Of a stretch of DNA of 64,000 nucleotides, positions 43,909-52,738 are shown piece by piece. This stretch comes from CBDFLA01 sp965248915 (lineage in GTDB: Bacteria; Pseudomonadota; Alphaproteobacteria; M2410). Within the stretch, counting starts at the first letter, position 1, and the number at the start of each line of letters is the position of its first letter. Location: the NCBI GenBank assembly GCA_965248915.1, contig OZ252216.1:1116001-1180000 (forward strand). Reading direction: 5' to 3'. Below the pieces are notes generated by a model that was not told the origin of the DNA, made no database searches, and worked only from the letters and a program-made list of their open reading frames with translations. Position numbers and translations under genes: made by a program.

Positions 43909-45050
43909 ATAGACCAAACGAGAAACCGAGGCCGAGAGTGAGTGATCGACCAGAGCCAGATCGATTAGAAGACTTCCCGCACCCGCGTGAGACTTTGGAT
44001 CTATATGGTCACGAAGATGACGAGCAAACGGTCCTCGAGGCACTGCGCAGCGGAATGATGCCGCACGCTTGGCTGATCACCGGCCCGCAAGGCGTTGGGA
44101 AAGCAACATTGGCATACAGAATTGCCCGTTTTATTTTGGCTCATGGGGACAAAGTACCGGCATCGGCGACCTCACTCCAACTTCCTCCAAGCGAACCAGT
44201 TGTGCACCGTGTGAGCGCGGAAGGTCACGGCGACCTTTTGGTGCTGCGCCGACCCTGGGACGACAAAGGCAAGAAACACAAACGCGACGTGACCGTTGAT
44301 GAGATCCGTCGGATGCATCCGTTTTTTGGCATGGCCGCCGGGGAAGGGGGGTGGCGCATCGCGATTGTGGACAGCGCAGACGATATGAATCCATCAGCGG
44401 CAAATGCCTTGCTCAAAACACTGGAAGAGCCGCCGTCGCGCTCGCTCATTCTTGTTATCGCCAGTTCACCCGGAAAACTACTTCCGACCATAAGATCCCG
44501 TTGTCGCAACTTGAGTTTGAAACCACTCACCTCTGATCAAGTGGCAACAGCGATCGCTCATCATTTGGAGGGATCTGATGGTCCACCACTATCAGAACAA
44601 GATCGTCTTGCCATTGCCGGGCTTGCAGAAGGAAGTGTTGGGCACGCTCTCAGCTTGGCTTCAGGAAACGGGCTCGATCTCTATCGTACGCTCATGCGCC
44701 TCTTTGCTGGCATGCCGTCACCTGATCCGCGCGACCTGCATGTCTTTGCGGCGAGTGTTGCTGGTAAGAATGGTGAAAAGAACTGGCGTCTCTTTGGGGC
44801 CTTATTGTTGAGCTTCTTGGCGCACCTTGTTCACAATCAAAGCGCAAACACAGTCCGTGCGGCAGTGCTCAATGACGAGCAACAGGCGCTGGATCGATTG
44901 ATGAGCCTGGCCGCGCCAGTAGATTGGATCGATACGTGGGAATCTTCACGCGATTTGATGGCGCGCTGCGATGCGGTTAACTTGGACCGAAAGCAAGTGA
45001 CATTGAGCATCTTCTTTTCAATTCAAGAACTGGCCGCAAAAGCCGCATAA
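43905..45050 (+). CDS. holB: DNA polymerase III subunit delta'
   Basis: A 381-residue AAA+ clamp-loader subunit. It starts at GTG 43905, overlapping the tmk stop. An N-terminal extension rich in Pro, Arg and Glu (1-40) is typical of alphaproteobacterial HolB, followed by the P-loop GPQGVGKATLAYRIA, IVDSADDMNPSAANALLKTLEEPPS and SRCRNLSLKPL. The P-loop Lys is kept, whereas enterobacterial delta' is inactive. The clamp loader places the beta ring on primed DNA. tatD follows 15 bases later, the classical tmk-holB-tatD order. Confidence 0.93.
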   Translation: MNRPNEKPRPRVSDRPEPDRLEDFPHPRETLDLYGHEDDEQTVLEALRSGMMPHAWLITGPQGVGKATLAYRIARFILAHGDKVPASATSLQLPPSEPVVHRVSAEGHGDLLVLRRPWDDKGKKHKRDVTVDEIRRMHPFFGMAAGEGGWRIAIVDSADDMNPSAANALLKTLEEPPSRSLILVIASSPGKLLPTIRSRCRNLSLKPLTSDQVATAIAHHLEGSDGPPLSEQDRLAIAGLAEGSVGHALSLASGNGLDLYRTLMRLFAGMPSPDPRDLHVFAASVAGKNGEKNWRLFGALLLSFLAHLVHNQSANTVRAAVLNDEQQALDRLMSLAAPVDWIDTWESSRDLMARCDAVNLDRKQVTLSIFFSIQELAAKAA

Positions 45051-45065
45051 GGAAGAATTAGATAC

Positions 45066-45848
45066 GTGTTAGTTGACAGCCATTGCCATTTGGATTTCGA
45101 CAAATTGTCGAACGAGCTAGACGATGTTGTGGCACGCGCGAGCAACGCCGGCATCGAAACGATGGTCACCATTTCAACCAAACTGTCAAAGTTCGACCGC
45201 GTACTAGAAATCGCTGAATGCTACCCAAACATCTATTGTTCTGTCGGCGTGCATCCGCATGAGGCTGCCGACGAAATGAATGTCACCGCCGATCATCTCA
45301 TCAAGATCGCCGAGCACCCAAAAGTTATTGCCATTGGCGAAACAGGACTGGACTATTACTACGAACATTCACCGAGAGAGAAACAAAAGGAACTCTTTCG
45401 CAGGCACATCGATGCGGCGCGACAAACAGGTCTACCACTCGTTGTTCATACCCGCGACGCGGAAGCCGACACCTGTGAAATATTAGAGGACGAGGCGGGG
45501 AAGGGCACCTTCCCCGGTCTTATCCATTGCTTCACGTCGACCCAAGATCTCGCGACCCGGTCTCTCGCACTTGGCCTCTATATTTCCATATCAGGAATAG
45601 TGACCTTCAACAGCGCCAAGGACATCCAAGAAGTGGTGCGCCACATCCCCAAGGATCGATTGCTTGTGGAGACCGACGCGCCATATCTAGCACCCGTGCC
45701 CAAACGCGGTAAAAGCAATGAACCAGCGTTTGTTGTTCACACGGCCGCCAAAGTGGCGGAGCTTCAACACTCGTCACCGGAAGAAATCGCTCAAACAACC
45801 ACCGATAATTTCTTCTCGCTGTTCTCTAAAGCCAAACGGCCCTCATGA
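45066..45848 (+). CDS. tatD: TatD family metal-dependent hydrolase
   Basis: A 260-residue TIM-barrel hydrolase beginning VDSHCHLDF, with the HxH metal ligands at the N-terminus, GVHPHEA, GETGLDYYY (metal-bridging Glu), LPLVVHTRDAE and ETDAPYLAP (Asp ligand). TatD proteins have 3'-5' DNase activity and several have been linked to DNA repair. The GTG start at 45066 gives the expected N-terminus. The stop overlaps the ATG of the MBL gene by four bases (ATGA), so the two are coupled. Confidence 0.93.
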   Translation: MLVDSHCHLDFDKLSNELDDVVARASNAGIETMVTISTKLSKFDRVLEIAECYPNIYCSVGVHPHEAADEMNVTADHLIKIAEHPKVIAIGETGLDYYYEHSPREKQKELFRRHIDAARQTGLPLVVHTRDAEADTCEILEDEAGKGTFPGLIHCFTSTQDLATRSLALGLYISISGIVTFNSAKDIQEVVRHIPKDRLLVETDAPYLAPVPKRGKSNEPAFVVHTAAKVAELQHSSPEEIAQTTTDNFFSLFSKAKRPS

Positions 45849-46651
45849 TTGACTTAGGCACAAATGAAGGTCTCAAGGTAACCATCCTTGGTTCTGGGTC
45901 GTCCGGCGGCGTGCCACGCATCGGCGGCCATTGGGGAGCCTGCGATCCAAGCGAACCGAAGAATAATCGTCTTAGATGCTCATTGCTTGTGGAACGCGGT
46001 GACACAAACGTTCTCGTCGATACATCACCCGATCTGCGTCAGCAGCTCTTGAATGTAGAGTGCGAACGGCTCGATGCGGTTCTCTATACCCATGATCACG
46101 CCGACCAAGCACACGGTGTCGACGATCTTCGCATGGTTGCCTACAACATGCTTCAACGCGTGGACGTCTACATGGATGAGCCGACATCGAAGACCATGAA
46201 CACGCGATTTGGATATTGCTTGAAACAGCGGGAAGGGAGCTACTACCCACCCATTCTGTCAGAACATCCAATGCCAAAGCCCGGTTCGACACTGACGATT
46301 GAAGGACCCGGCGGCGCAATTGATGCCATACCATTTCTCCAACATCACGGTGAGATTGACTCCCTTGGCTTTCGGTTTGGCCCCATCGCATACTCTGCCG
46401 ATGTGGTCGGTTTGCCGCAGGAGAGCTTTGAGATTCTCGAAGGCATTGAGTGCTGGATTGTCGACGCATTGCGTTACAAACCGCACGTCAGCCATGCCCA
46501 TCTAGACCTGACTTTGGAATGGCTGGCACGGGTCAAACCAAAGCTCGGAATTATAACCAATCTCCACATCGACATGGACTACCAGACCCTGGCAAGGGAG
46601 CTCCCCGAAGGCGTCATCGCGGCCTACGACATGCTCCAAATCAACGCCTGA
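45845..46651 (+). CDS. MBL-fold metallohydrolase (PhnP-like)
   Basis: A 268-residue metallo-beta-lactamase-fold protein. It has GSGSSGGVPRIGGHWGACDPSEPKNNRLRCS, the VLYTHDHADQAHGVDD motif (HxHxDH), FLQHHGEIDSLGFRFGPIAYSADV and the late PHVSHAHLDLTLEW. The family includes PhnP cyclic phosphodiesterases and related proteins; it regularly follows tatD in alphaproteobacteria. It is presumably a phosphodiesterase with a small cyclic phosphate or nucleotide substrate. No phn genes are present. It overlaps tatD by four bases. Confidence 0.88.
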   Translation: MIDLGTNEGLKVTILGSGSSGGVPRIGGHWGACDPSEPKNNRLRCSLLVERGDTNVLVDTSPDLRQQLLNVECERLDAVLYTHDHADQAHGVDDLRMVAYNMLQRVDVYMDEPTSKTMNTRFGYCLKQREGSYYPPILSEHPMPKPGSTLTIEGPGGAIDAIPFLQHHGEIDSLGFRFGPIAYSADVVGLPQESFEILEGIECWIVDALRYKPHVSHAHLDLTLEWLARVKPKLGIITNLHIDMDYQTLARELPEGVIAAYDMLQINA

Positions 46652-46758
46652 CTTCAATTCTTTCTCGAAAATGGCTTTGCGTAAACTGGTTAACAGAGGA
46701 TTTGCCAAACAGTTCCTACATAAAGAGTAGTGAAATTTGGGACTGAACGGAGTTTCTC

Positions 46759-47124
46759 ATGACCGATGAAAATATGGTCGCACCGGTATGCCACAAAAGC
46801 GAAAGCGGGCTATCGCCGACCTGGATCTATGTCCTGTACCTAATTGCGTTGTTTACGGCTTTGCCGGTTCTGGTTGGCGTCATCGTGGCGTATGTGTCGA
46901 GGTCTGATGCTGAAGAGCCTGAGGAAAGCCATTACCAGTATCTCATTCGAACATTTTGGATTGGCCTTGCATATCTGATCGTTGGCGGGCTTTTGATGCC
47001 GGTTGGGATTGGTTTCTTGATCTGTGCTTTTGCCTGGGTGTTCGTACTTGTGCGATCAATGAAAGGTCTTGGTTGGTACAACAACTGTGAACCAGTGCCG
47101 AACCCGAAGACTTGGCTCTGGTAG
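46759..47124 (+). CDS. Small membrane protein (DUF4870/COG3671-like)
   Basis: A 121-residue protein with two or three membrane helices (about 22-47 WIYVLYLIALFTALPVLVGVIVAYV; 68-105 in two close helices LAYLIVGGLLMPVGIGFLICAFAWVFVLVRSM). The arrangement and the HYQYLIRTFWIGL element match the COG3671/DUF4870 type. Function unknown. CGGAG at 46749-46753 supports the start. A strong terminator follows at 47148-47171, closing the rlpA-to-here direction of transcription. Confidence 0.78.
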   Translation: MTDENMVAPVCHKSESGLSPTWIYVLYLIALFTALPVLVGVIVAYVSRSDAEEPEESHYQYLIRTFWIGLAYLIVGGLLMPVGIGFLICAFAWVFVLVRSMKGLGWYNNCEPVPNPKTWLW

Positions 47125-47147
47125 TAACCTCAAGACTGTGAATGAAG

Positions 47148-47171
47148 CGGCCGCCAATGGGCGGCCGTTTT
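47148..47171 (+). terminator. Rho-independent terminator
   Basis: CGGCCGCC (47148-47155) pairs perfectly with GGCGGCCG (47160-47167) around a four-base loop AATG, followed at once by TTTT. This is a textbook intrinsic terminator, 24 bases after the small membrane protein's stop. Confidence 0.88.
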
Positions 47172-47310
47172 GCTTTGTCATTTGGGTGGAACCCTAGAAA
47201 CCCCCTGATTCAGGTACATCCAGTATTTCCATAATATATATTGTGCGCCAAAGGTGTGTACCAGCAAAACGAAAATGTCACCCCGTGGCAAAGCAGAAGC
47301 GCCATTGGTG

Positions 47311-47844
47311 TTAGGTACTTACCCACACAAGACCATGCCAACTCTTATCCGTTGAGTATCGGTGTGAAAAATCCAGAGCAGATTTGCGTTGTAGACCTAT
47401 CCGTTCCATAACGGCTTGAGATCGAGAATTGTCGACTGCGGTATAGGAATACACCTTGGTAAGCCCTACTCGTTGAAAAACATCGTCCAAGGCCGCTTTT
47501 GCCGCCTCTGACGCCAAGCCATTTCCCCAAGCATGCCTCACCAATCTCCAGCCGATCTCGTCATGAGAACCAAGCGGGTGGTCGCCGCGGCAAGGTACTA
47601 CACCGCAATAACCCAGAAACTCACCGTCTCGTTCGATAACCCAACGGCTGTACCCGTATTGCTCAAAGGCTGCAATGTATCGATCCATCTTTCGGTTGCT
47701 ATCATTGAAGCTGATCGTGCCACCAAGATCGCTCATGACCTCGGGGTGTTGGTTCATCTTTGCAAAGGGAATGCGATCAGTGTTCTGCCAGCATCGCAAC
47801 AAAAGACGTTTAGTTTGCAATTGTGTTGTTTGATGTAATTTCAT
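47311..47844 (-). CDS. GNAT family N-acetyltransferase (RimJ/RimL-like)
   Basis: A 177-residue acetyltransferase starting MKLHQTTQLQTKRLLLRCW. It has DEIGWRLVRHAWGNGLASEAAKAA (acetyl-CoA pocket) and DNSRSQAVMERIGL near the C-terminus. It is a relative of the gene at 7286-7813 but not a close copy. The true start is the ATG at 47842-47844; the reading frame stays open upstream to 47988 without any family similarity. The substrate is unknown. It lies in a patch with a broken kinase and an aminoglycoside-kinase-like gene. Confidence 0.83.
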   Translation of the reverse strand: MKLHQTTQLQTKRLLLRCWQNTDRIPFAKMNQHPEVMSDLGGTISFNDSNRKMDRYIAAFEQYGYSRWVIERDGEFLGYCGVVPCRGDHPLGSHDEIGWRLVRHAWGNGLASEAAKAALDDVFQRVGLTKVYSYTAVDNSRSQAVMERIGLQRKSALDFSHRYSTDKSWHGLVWVST

Positions 47845-48075
47845 TATGCATAGAATAACGTCCAAGAAACAAAACAACAATCCATTAGCCCTGCAGCTCA
47901 GAAGTGGCAGGAGGATTTCGAGCGCTTGCCTCCAGTTGGATTGGTCCATGGGTTCGAGGTGGACGTTACACGTGTATTTGATTTCCAATCAGACCATCGA
48001 ACGAGCCCAAATATTAGCGTGATTTGCGAACCATCACAGACAGTTCCCATACCTCTTTTGTATGAAAGAAAATAC

Positions 48076-48564
48076 CTATTTGGCATGCACAAGAATTGCA
48101 TCAACCACGTGTTTGACGGGCGCTGTGGCATCAATTGAGATTGCGTTCTTTGGAAGATCTTCTTTCGTCGCATGTAATCGCGCAATGAGATCCCGTTCGC
48201 TCGGCTTGCCGCCCCACTCGTCTTTGGGTCGCGTGGCAAGACGCTGGTTCAGTGTTTCCAGATCGACCTCAAGAATGAAAACGACATCGATCAGATCAAT
48301 AAATTGGTCAAAATTCCTGGAACCACCGCAAAAGAACTATGCCGCATGACTCTTGTCGGCCACCAGAGATCTGATCTTATCGACGTCCCAGATATGATGT
48401 TCGTGGGTCATCCCGTCCAAAGGTTCACCGGTTACTGGGTCGCCCTGATAGGCCAGTTCCCTATCGCCATGAATGGCGTGATAACCGCGTCGTAACAGCT
48501 CGTCACAGACTATGGTTTTCCCGGTGCCGGAAATGCCTTCTATGAGATAATTTTTGAGCGCCAT
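48076..48564 (-). pseudogene. P-loop kinase-like protein interrupted by an in-frame amber codon
   Basis: From the ATG at 48562-48564 the frame reads a P-loop protein: YLIEGISGTGKTIVCDELLRRGYH, HGDRELAYQGDPVTGEPLDG and HHIWDVDKIRSLVADKSHAA. After 75 residues a TAG stands at 48337-48339. In the same frame translation would continue FFCGGSRNFDQFIDLIDVVFI, then DEWGGKPSERDLIARLHATKED and stop at 48076-48078. The two parts fit one family of about 160-residue nucleotide-binding proteins, so one nonsense change (or a sequencing error) splits the gene. Recoding is unlikely because galE, the HMGCS-like gene and the histidine phosphatase all end in TAG normally. Intact function is doubtful. Confidence 0.8.
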
Positions 48565-48735
48565 TTTTCAATCTTAGTGAAAAGGATCTGCAAACTTCGC
48601 GATATATCATATCCGACCGACTTATGTATTGCTGAAGGCGAGATGGTTCCAGACGACCTAAACCTCGCATTGACGCTCAGAGAACCCGGCTCTTAAGATT
48701 GAGGCCCAATTCACAAGGTGATAAGGACCTATAGA

Positions 48736-49515
48736 ATGCGGCACGATTATCTTCCAATTGCGTGGAAGTCAGGTCTCAGCGAACTTGAACCTGTGCAGAT
48801 CAATCACGGCCTGTCCGGAGCGAACGTCGTGGCGCTCGCAAAAGATCATCTTCCAGTGATGTATCTCAAATCGGAACCGGACACGCCTTTTTCGGAACTG
48901 CCACTTGAACACGTTAAACTCAAGTGGCTTGCCGGTAAGAGCATTCCCTGCCCCACGGTAAGAGACTTCATTACAGAAAATGGGCAGCACTGGATGCTTC
49001 TCACGGCCTTGCCAGGTCGAGACCTCGTTCACCAATCTACTCTGAGCGCACTGCAAATTATCGACTGCGTCTTCGAAAGCCTCCAGAAGTTGCATTCGTT
49101 GGACGTTGTTGATTGCCCTTTCGACATGCGCCTTGACCACAAGATCGAACAAGCAACCGACCATATGAAAGCCGGTCTCGTGGACGAAACAGATTTCGAT
49201 GCGGAACGTCTTGGCGCCTCGGTGATTGACTTACATGTTGATCTAACAAAAAGTCGACCAGAGCAAGAAAAACTAGTCGTTGCTCATGGTGACGCTTGTT
49301 TACCCAACCTCATCGTCGATGGGTCGACGCTTTCTGGTTTCATCGACTGTGGGCGATTGGGTGTTGCGGACCAAGCGCAAGATATAGCACTCGCAGCCAG
49401 AAGCATCGAGTACAATTTGGGTGTTCGATGGAGAGATAGGTTTCTCTCGAGATACGGAGTGGCACATGACGACCCTACTCTCGCGTACTATCGCTTGCTC
49501 GATGAGTTCTTTTGA
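48736..49515 (+). CDS. APH(3')-type aminoglycoside phosphotransferase-like protein
   Basis: About 259 residues, close to the 264 usual for APH(3') enzymes. It opens with INHGLSGANVVALAKDHLPVMYLK (nucleotide loop and Lys), has LLTALPGRDLV, and ends with VAHGDACLPNLIVDGSTLSG and FIDCGRLGVADQAQDIALA, the HGDACLPN catalytic and IDCGRLGVADxxQD metal motifs of true APH(3') proteins; the C-terminus also matches (RYGVAHDDPTLAYYRLLDEFF). This makes aminoglycoside 3'-phosphorylation a real possibility, though chromosomal homologues may act on other substrates. AAGGA at 48724-48728 supports ATG 48736; GTG 48718 is an alternative. No mobile element adjoins it. Confidence 0.85.
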   Translation: MRHDYLPIAWKSGLSELEPVQINHGLSGANVVALAKDHLPVMYLKSEPDTPFSELPLEHVKLKWLAGKSIPCPTVRDFITENGQHWMLLTALPGRDLVHQSTLSALQIIDCVFESLQKLHSLDVVDCPFDMRLDHKIEQATDHMKAGLVDETDFDAERLGASVIDLHVDLTKSRPEQEKLVVAHGDACLPNLIVDGSTLSGFIDCGRLGVADQAQDIALAARSIEYNLGVRWRDRFLSRYGVAHDDPTLAYYRLLDEFF

Positions 49516-49549
49516 GGATCGACAGCAACGTCACTTAAGACAAAAGAAG

Positions 49550-49574
49550 CGTCGGCCCGCCATGTGGGCCGACG
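49550..49574 (-). terminator. Hairpin terminator after the 96-residue secreted protein gene
   Basis: CGTCGGCCC (49550-49558) pairs perfectly with GGGCCGACG (49566-49574) around a seven-base loop. On the minus strand it is followed by CTTCTTTTG, a moderate T-tract, so it can end the gene at 49610-49900. It may also help to end the APH(3')-like gene from the other side. Confidence 0.7.
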
Positions 49575-49609
49575 TCATGGCTCTCGGGGAAAGAGCGCTT
49601 TTTGGACTT

Positions 49610-49900
49610 TTAGCGGAACGAAAGGTCCACGATTTCTCCGTCATTCTTCGATAGACATTCGGCAATTTGTCTGACTTCAGCGCCGTCGCCATCCGTGTAC
49701 TTGACAGTGAATTTCAACAGGACGTTTTGTCCCTTATCTTTGATGCGCTTTAGTTTGGTCTTGGCTTCTTCAGACCCAACTTTTTCTCCAATAGCTGTTT
49801 CACAGCCATCGATAGCAGCGTTGCGATCTTCTGCGACGGCGAATTGCGTACTTGCGAGGAACATTGCACTTGTGAGGGCAAGAGTGAGTTTGGTTTTCAT
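49610..49900 (-). CDS. Small secreted hypothetical protein
   Basis: A 96-residue protein with a clear signal peptide (LTLALTSAMFLASTQFAVA, cleavage after AVA). The mature part is short, charged and mixed alpha/beta, with two Cys (DGCETAIGE and IAECLSK) that probably pair. I do not recognise a family. GGAG lies before the ATG at 49898-49900, and a hairpin terminator follows. Longer upstream frames to 50065 have no supporting features. Confidence 0.72.
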   Translation of the reverse strand: MKTKLTLALTSAMFLASTQFAVAEDRNAAIDGCETAIGEKVGSEEAKTKLKRIKDKGQNVLLKFTVKYTDGDGAEVRQIAECLSKNDGEIVDLSFR

Positions 49901-50166
49901 CGTGTACTCCTTCAGAACCAACTCATGCCGACCCATCGTCGGCATCAAATATCGGTGACCGAAATCTATCCACCCGAACCGCGCTCGCAATAAGTTTCGG
50001 AGAAAACCGGATACCGATGTGATGGCCGTATCCCTTCGCTCCGAAAAAGAGCGTCCATTCGTCACACTTCTTTCAAATGTGATCTTTGGATGTAGTTAAG
50101 TTTGCGGTTGGGAAGCGCGAAAAAATCGAGTCGCGAGGCTGGATGATTGTGACTCTTAGATTCGCT

Positions 50167-51231
50167 CTAACCCGTAGCACGAGGAGAAACAGCGTAGATC
50201 TTTGTCTCGTGGCTGTGGCCACGAAGGATGATTGGATCAAGCGCCTTCTTAACCAGAGTCTTGGGCAACTCAATCGCGTCCATCAATGCTCCCGAAACCA
50301 GGCATTTGTGCCCCAATTCCTTCGCCTTGTGTTCAAGTCGCGCGGCTGTGTTTGGCGTATCGCCAATATGAACAATGGCGAGTTTGCTGTCGCCACATTC
50401 TCCGACCACAACAGGTCCAGTGTGAAGCCCCGCCCAAAGCTCAGGATTAACCCCGTATTCTGCAAGATAATGGCCCTCATTCTTTTTCAAACGGGCCACA
50501 ATGGCAGCGTAGCATGAGAGGCAACGCGCCTGTTTGAGGCCGTTTTCCTCCGGCCAACTTGCGACCAACTCATCGCCGTTGTAGTTCAATATTTCCCCGT
50601 GATGTTCTGTGATGAGGCGGTCGGCATCAAAGAAGACGTCTGTGATAAAGGCGTGCGTTTTCTTGTCGCCGAGCCTTTCCGCAATTGATGTCGAGCCCTT
50701 GATATCCAAAAACATGAAGATGCGATTTTCTTGCTGCGGCTCATGGTAGCGACCTGTGATCACTTTCCACATGGTTCCTTCACCCACAAGACGACGAACC
50801 TGCAAAACGAAAACGATGATAAGGAAAACCATAAATGCGACGCAAACGTCGATTAACAAATCGTTCCTGAAATAGGCATTGAAATAGCTCAAATCGCGAT
50901 AGTAGAAGAGCGATGTTACAAGTCGTTGAACGATCATCGATCCGGCAATGATGACGGTTGAGATAAGATCAATGATGAGCCATCCAGCTACAAAGCCCCT
51001 TCGGCGTATGCCCGTGCCTCTTTGATCATAGATAAAAAAGATCATGAAGAGGCCGAGGAAGAAGCCAATGGTGAGCGCAGATCTAATTGCGTGTTCGAGC
51101 TCAAGAAACGTTGGCGGCATGAGTCCCGAGACCATACGCAGTACCGAGTAGACGAAACCAAAGAGCGCTGCGACTAAGGTGATCGCTAGGACCAATCGCC
51201 AGTCTTTCTTTGTCTTTCGAGATAAGTTCAT
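50167..51231 (-). CDS. Membrane adenylate/guanylate cyclase (class III)
   Basis: A 354-residue protein. The N-terminal half (about 10-155) has four to five membrane helices (LVLAITLVAALFGFVYSVL, LTIGFFLGLFMIFFIYD, VCVAFMVFLIIVFVLQV). The C-terminal half is a class III cyclase: first metal Asp in MFLDIKGSTSIAERLG, second in NYNGDELVASWP, and the Asn/Arg pair in HIGDTPNTAARLEHKAKEL. It should make cAMP (or cGMP) under control of a membrane input. A cAMP-binding-type regulator occurs at 29284-30039, but a link is only a guess. The gene has its own promoter region. Confidence 0.9.
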   Translation of the reverse strand: MNLSRKTKKDWRLVLAITLVAALFGFVYSVLRMVSGLMPPTFLELEHAIRSALTIGFFLGLFMIFFIYDQRGTGIRRRGFVAGWLIIDLISTVIIAGSMIVQRLVTSLFYYRDLSYFNAYFRNDLLIDVCVAFMVFLIIVFVLQVRRLVGEGTMWKVITGRYHEPQQENRIFMFLDIKGSTSIAERLGDKKTHAFITDVFFDADRLITEHHGEILNYNGDELVASWPEENGLKQARCLSCYAAIVARLKKNEGHYLAEYGVNPELWAGLHTGPVVVGECGDSKLAIVHIGDTPNTAARLEHKAKELGHKCLVSGALMDAIELPKTLVKKALDPIILRGHSHETKIYAVSPRATG

Positions 51232-51361
51232 GGCTCGATCACGTCCTTATGAGATGAATGCACGTCCAAGGTGTCTGGACATTCTGATATAGATGGGCTC
51301 GAATGTGCCAAGAACAAGAATAACCTAAGATTCTCCGGAAACGTCGGACAAACAGGACCGC

Positions 51362-52726
51362 ATGAGCAATTTCACTTTGAAGAAGCGAATGCTCATAGCT
51401 TTCGCGGCCCCCGCAATCCCTATCTCGGCTCTCGGTTTACCCCTTAGCGTCTACCTGCCGCCCTTTTACGCGACCTATGTCGGCTTAGACCTTGCCACTG
51501 TGGGGTTGGTTTTCATGTTTGCCCGCTTCTGGGACATTTTCACAGACCCCATTTTGGGCATCGTTGGAGATCGCTACAACACCAAGTTTGGACGCCGCAA
51601 ACCATGGATCGTCGCCTCGGTCCCCATCATGGTCGTCGCGGTATATTTTCTGTTCTTCCCACCAGAGGGTGCAACAGGGTTGTACCTTGGGATTTGGCTA
51701 TTCGTACTTTACATCGGCTACACTATGCTCTCGATTTCTCACATGTCTTGGGGCACCGAGCTTGCAGATGAATATCACGAACGGTCACGCATTCACGGCT
51801 GGCGTGAATCCGCTCAAATCGGCGGCATGTTTCTCGTGTTGGGCCTCCCCGCCATCATTCAAATCTCAGGTATTGGTGAGAACTTTGGCGATGGTGTTGG
51901 TGCCATGGGCATCTTTATCATGGTCGTCCTTCCACTCACGGTTGCCTGGGCTGCGTGGCAAGTACCCGATGACCCCCACCACAAACCAGAACCGGTCGAT
52001 TGGGCCCACTCCTTCCAAGTGATTTGGAAGAACGGGCCACTGAAAAGGATATTGGTTGGAGACGTCCTCGCCAATTTTGCACCAAGCGTGACAGGCGCTC
52101 TCTACATTTTCTTCATCATCTACGTGATGAAACTGCCCAATTGGTCGGAGCCTCTTTTGCTCTTCTATTTTGGAGCGGCCTTTCTTGGCGTACCGCTCTG
52201 GATGCAAGTCAGCTACAGGTTGGGCAAGCACAGAGCCTTAGGCGTGGGGATGCTGTGGGGAGCGATGACACTGCCCTGGTTCTTTGTTTTGCCCAAGGGT
52301 CTTTGGGGTGTCATGGCGGTTGCCAATCTTCTCTACGGATTGGCCTATGGTGCCGGTCCCTTCTTGCTTCGGGCCATCATGGCGGACGTCACAGATCATG
52401 ACCGCATTGAAACCGGGCAAAAACGAACCGGGCTCTACTTCTCACTCCTCATGATTTCGAGCAAGTTCGCCAGTGCTCTTTCGGTAGGCGTCACGTTCGT
52501 CTTGCTTGATTGGATCGGGTTTGACAAAACAGATGGTGCCGTGAACACCCAGCAGGCGATTGATGGCCTCGCATACATGTTCGTAGGGTTCCCGGTCGCG
52601 GCGATGCTCATATGCGCCCTCTTCATGTGGCGCTTTCCCATCGACAAAGCTGCGCACGAAGAAATGCGGGGGCAGCTCGATTCCGATGGTCAGGTCGCCT
52701 TCAAGAAGGAAAAGCCTGAAGGTTGA
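51362..52726 (+). CDS. MFS transporter, GPH (glycoside-pentoside-hexuronide) cation symporter type
   Basis: A 454-residue protein with about twelve membrane helices. FARFWDIFTDPILGIVGDRYNTKFGRRKPWIVASVPIMV (about 47-85) is the loop 2-3 motif of GPH symporters, and NGPLKRILVGDVLANFA and GPFLLRAIMADVTDHDRIETGQKRTGLYFS are matching later elements. These carriers move sugars or related compounds with Na+ or H+. The substrate is not identifiable; no sugar hydrolase is linked. AGGA stands before the ATG at 51362. mazG begins 12 bases after its stop. Confidence 0.88.
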   Translation: MSNFTLKKRMLIAFAAPAIPISALGLPLSVYLPPFYATYVGLDLATVGLVFMFARFWDIFTDPILGIVGDRYNTKFGRRKPWIVASVPIMVVAVYFLFFPPEGATGLYLGIWLFVLYIGYTMLSISHMSWGTELADEYHERSRIHGWRESAQIGGMFLVLGLPAIIQISGIGENFGDGVGAMGIFIMVVLPLTVAWAAWQVPDDPHHKPEPVDWAHSFQVIWKNGPLKRILVGDVLANFAPSVTGALYIFFIIYVMKLPNWSEPLLLFYFGAAFLGVPLWMQVSYRLGKHRALGVGMLWGAMTLPWFFVLPKGLWGVMAVANLLYGLAYGAGPFLLRAIMADVTDHDRIETGQKRTGLYFSLLMISSKFASALSVGVTFVLLDWIGFDKTDGAVNTQQAIDGLAYMFVGFPVAAMLICALFMWRFPIDKAAHEEMRGQLDSDGQVAFKKEKPEG

Positions 52727-52738
52727 TAAAATAAAGAA

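Noticed and set aside
47898..48239. 113-codon minus-strand frame overlapping the broken kinase
   Set aside because: It is in a different frame, has no domain or ribosome site, and overlaps the recognisable kinase sequence.
48337..48339. TAG as a recoded sense codon (for example pyrrolysine)
   Set aside because: Several well-supported genes in the window end normally with TAG, and no recoding machinery is visible.
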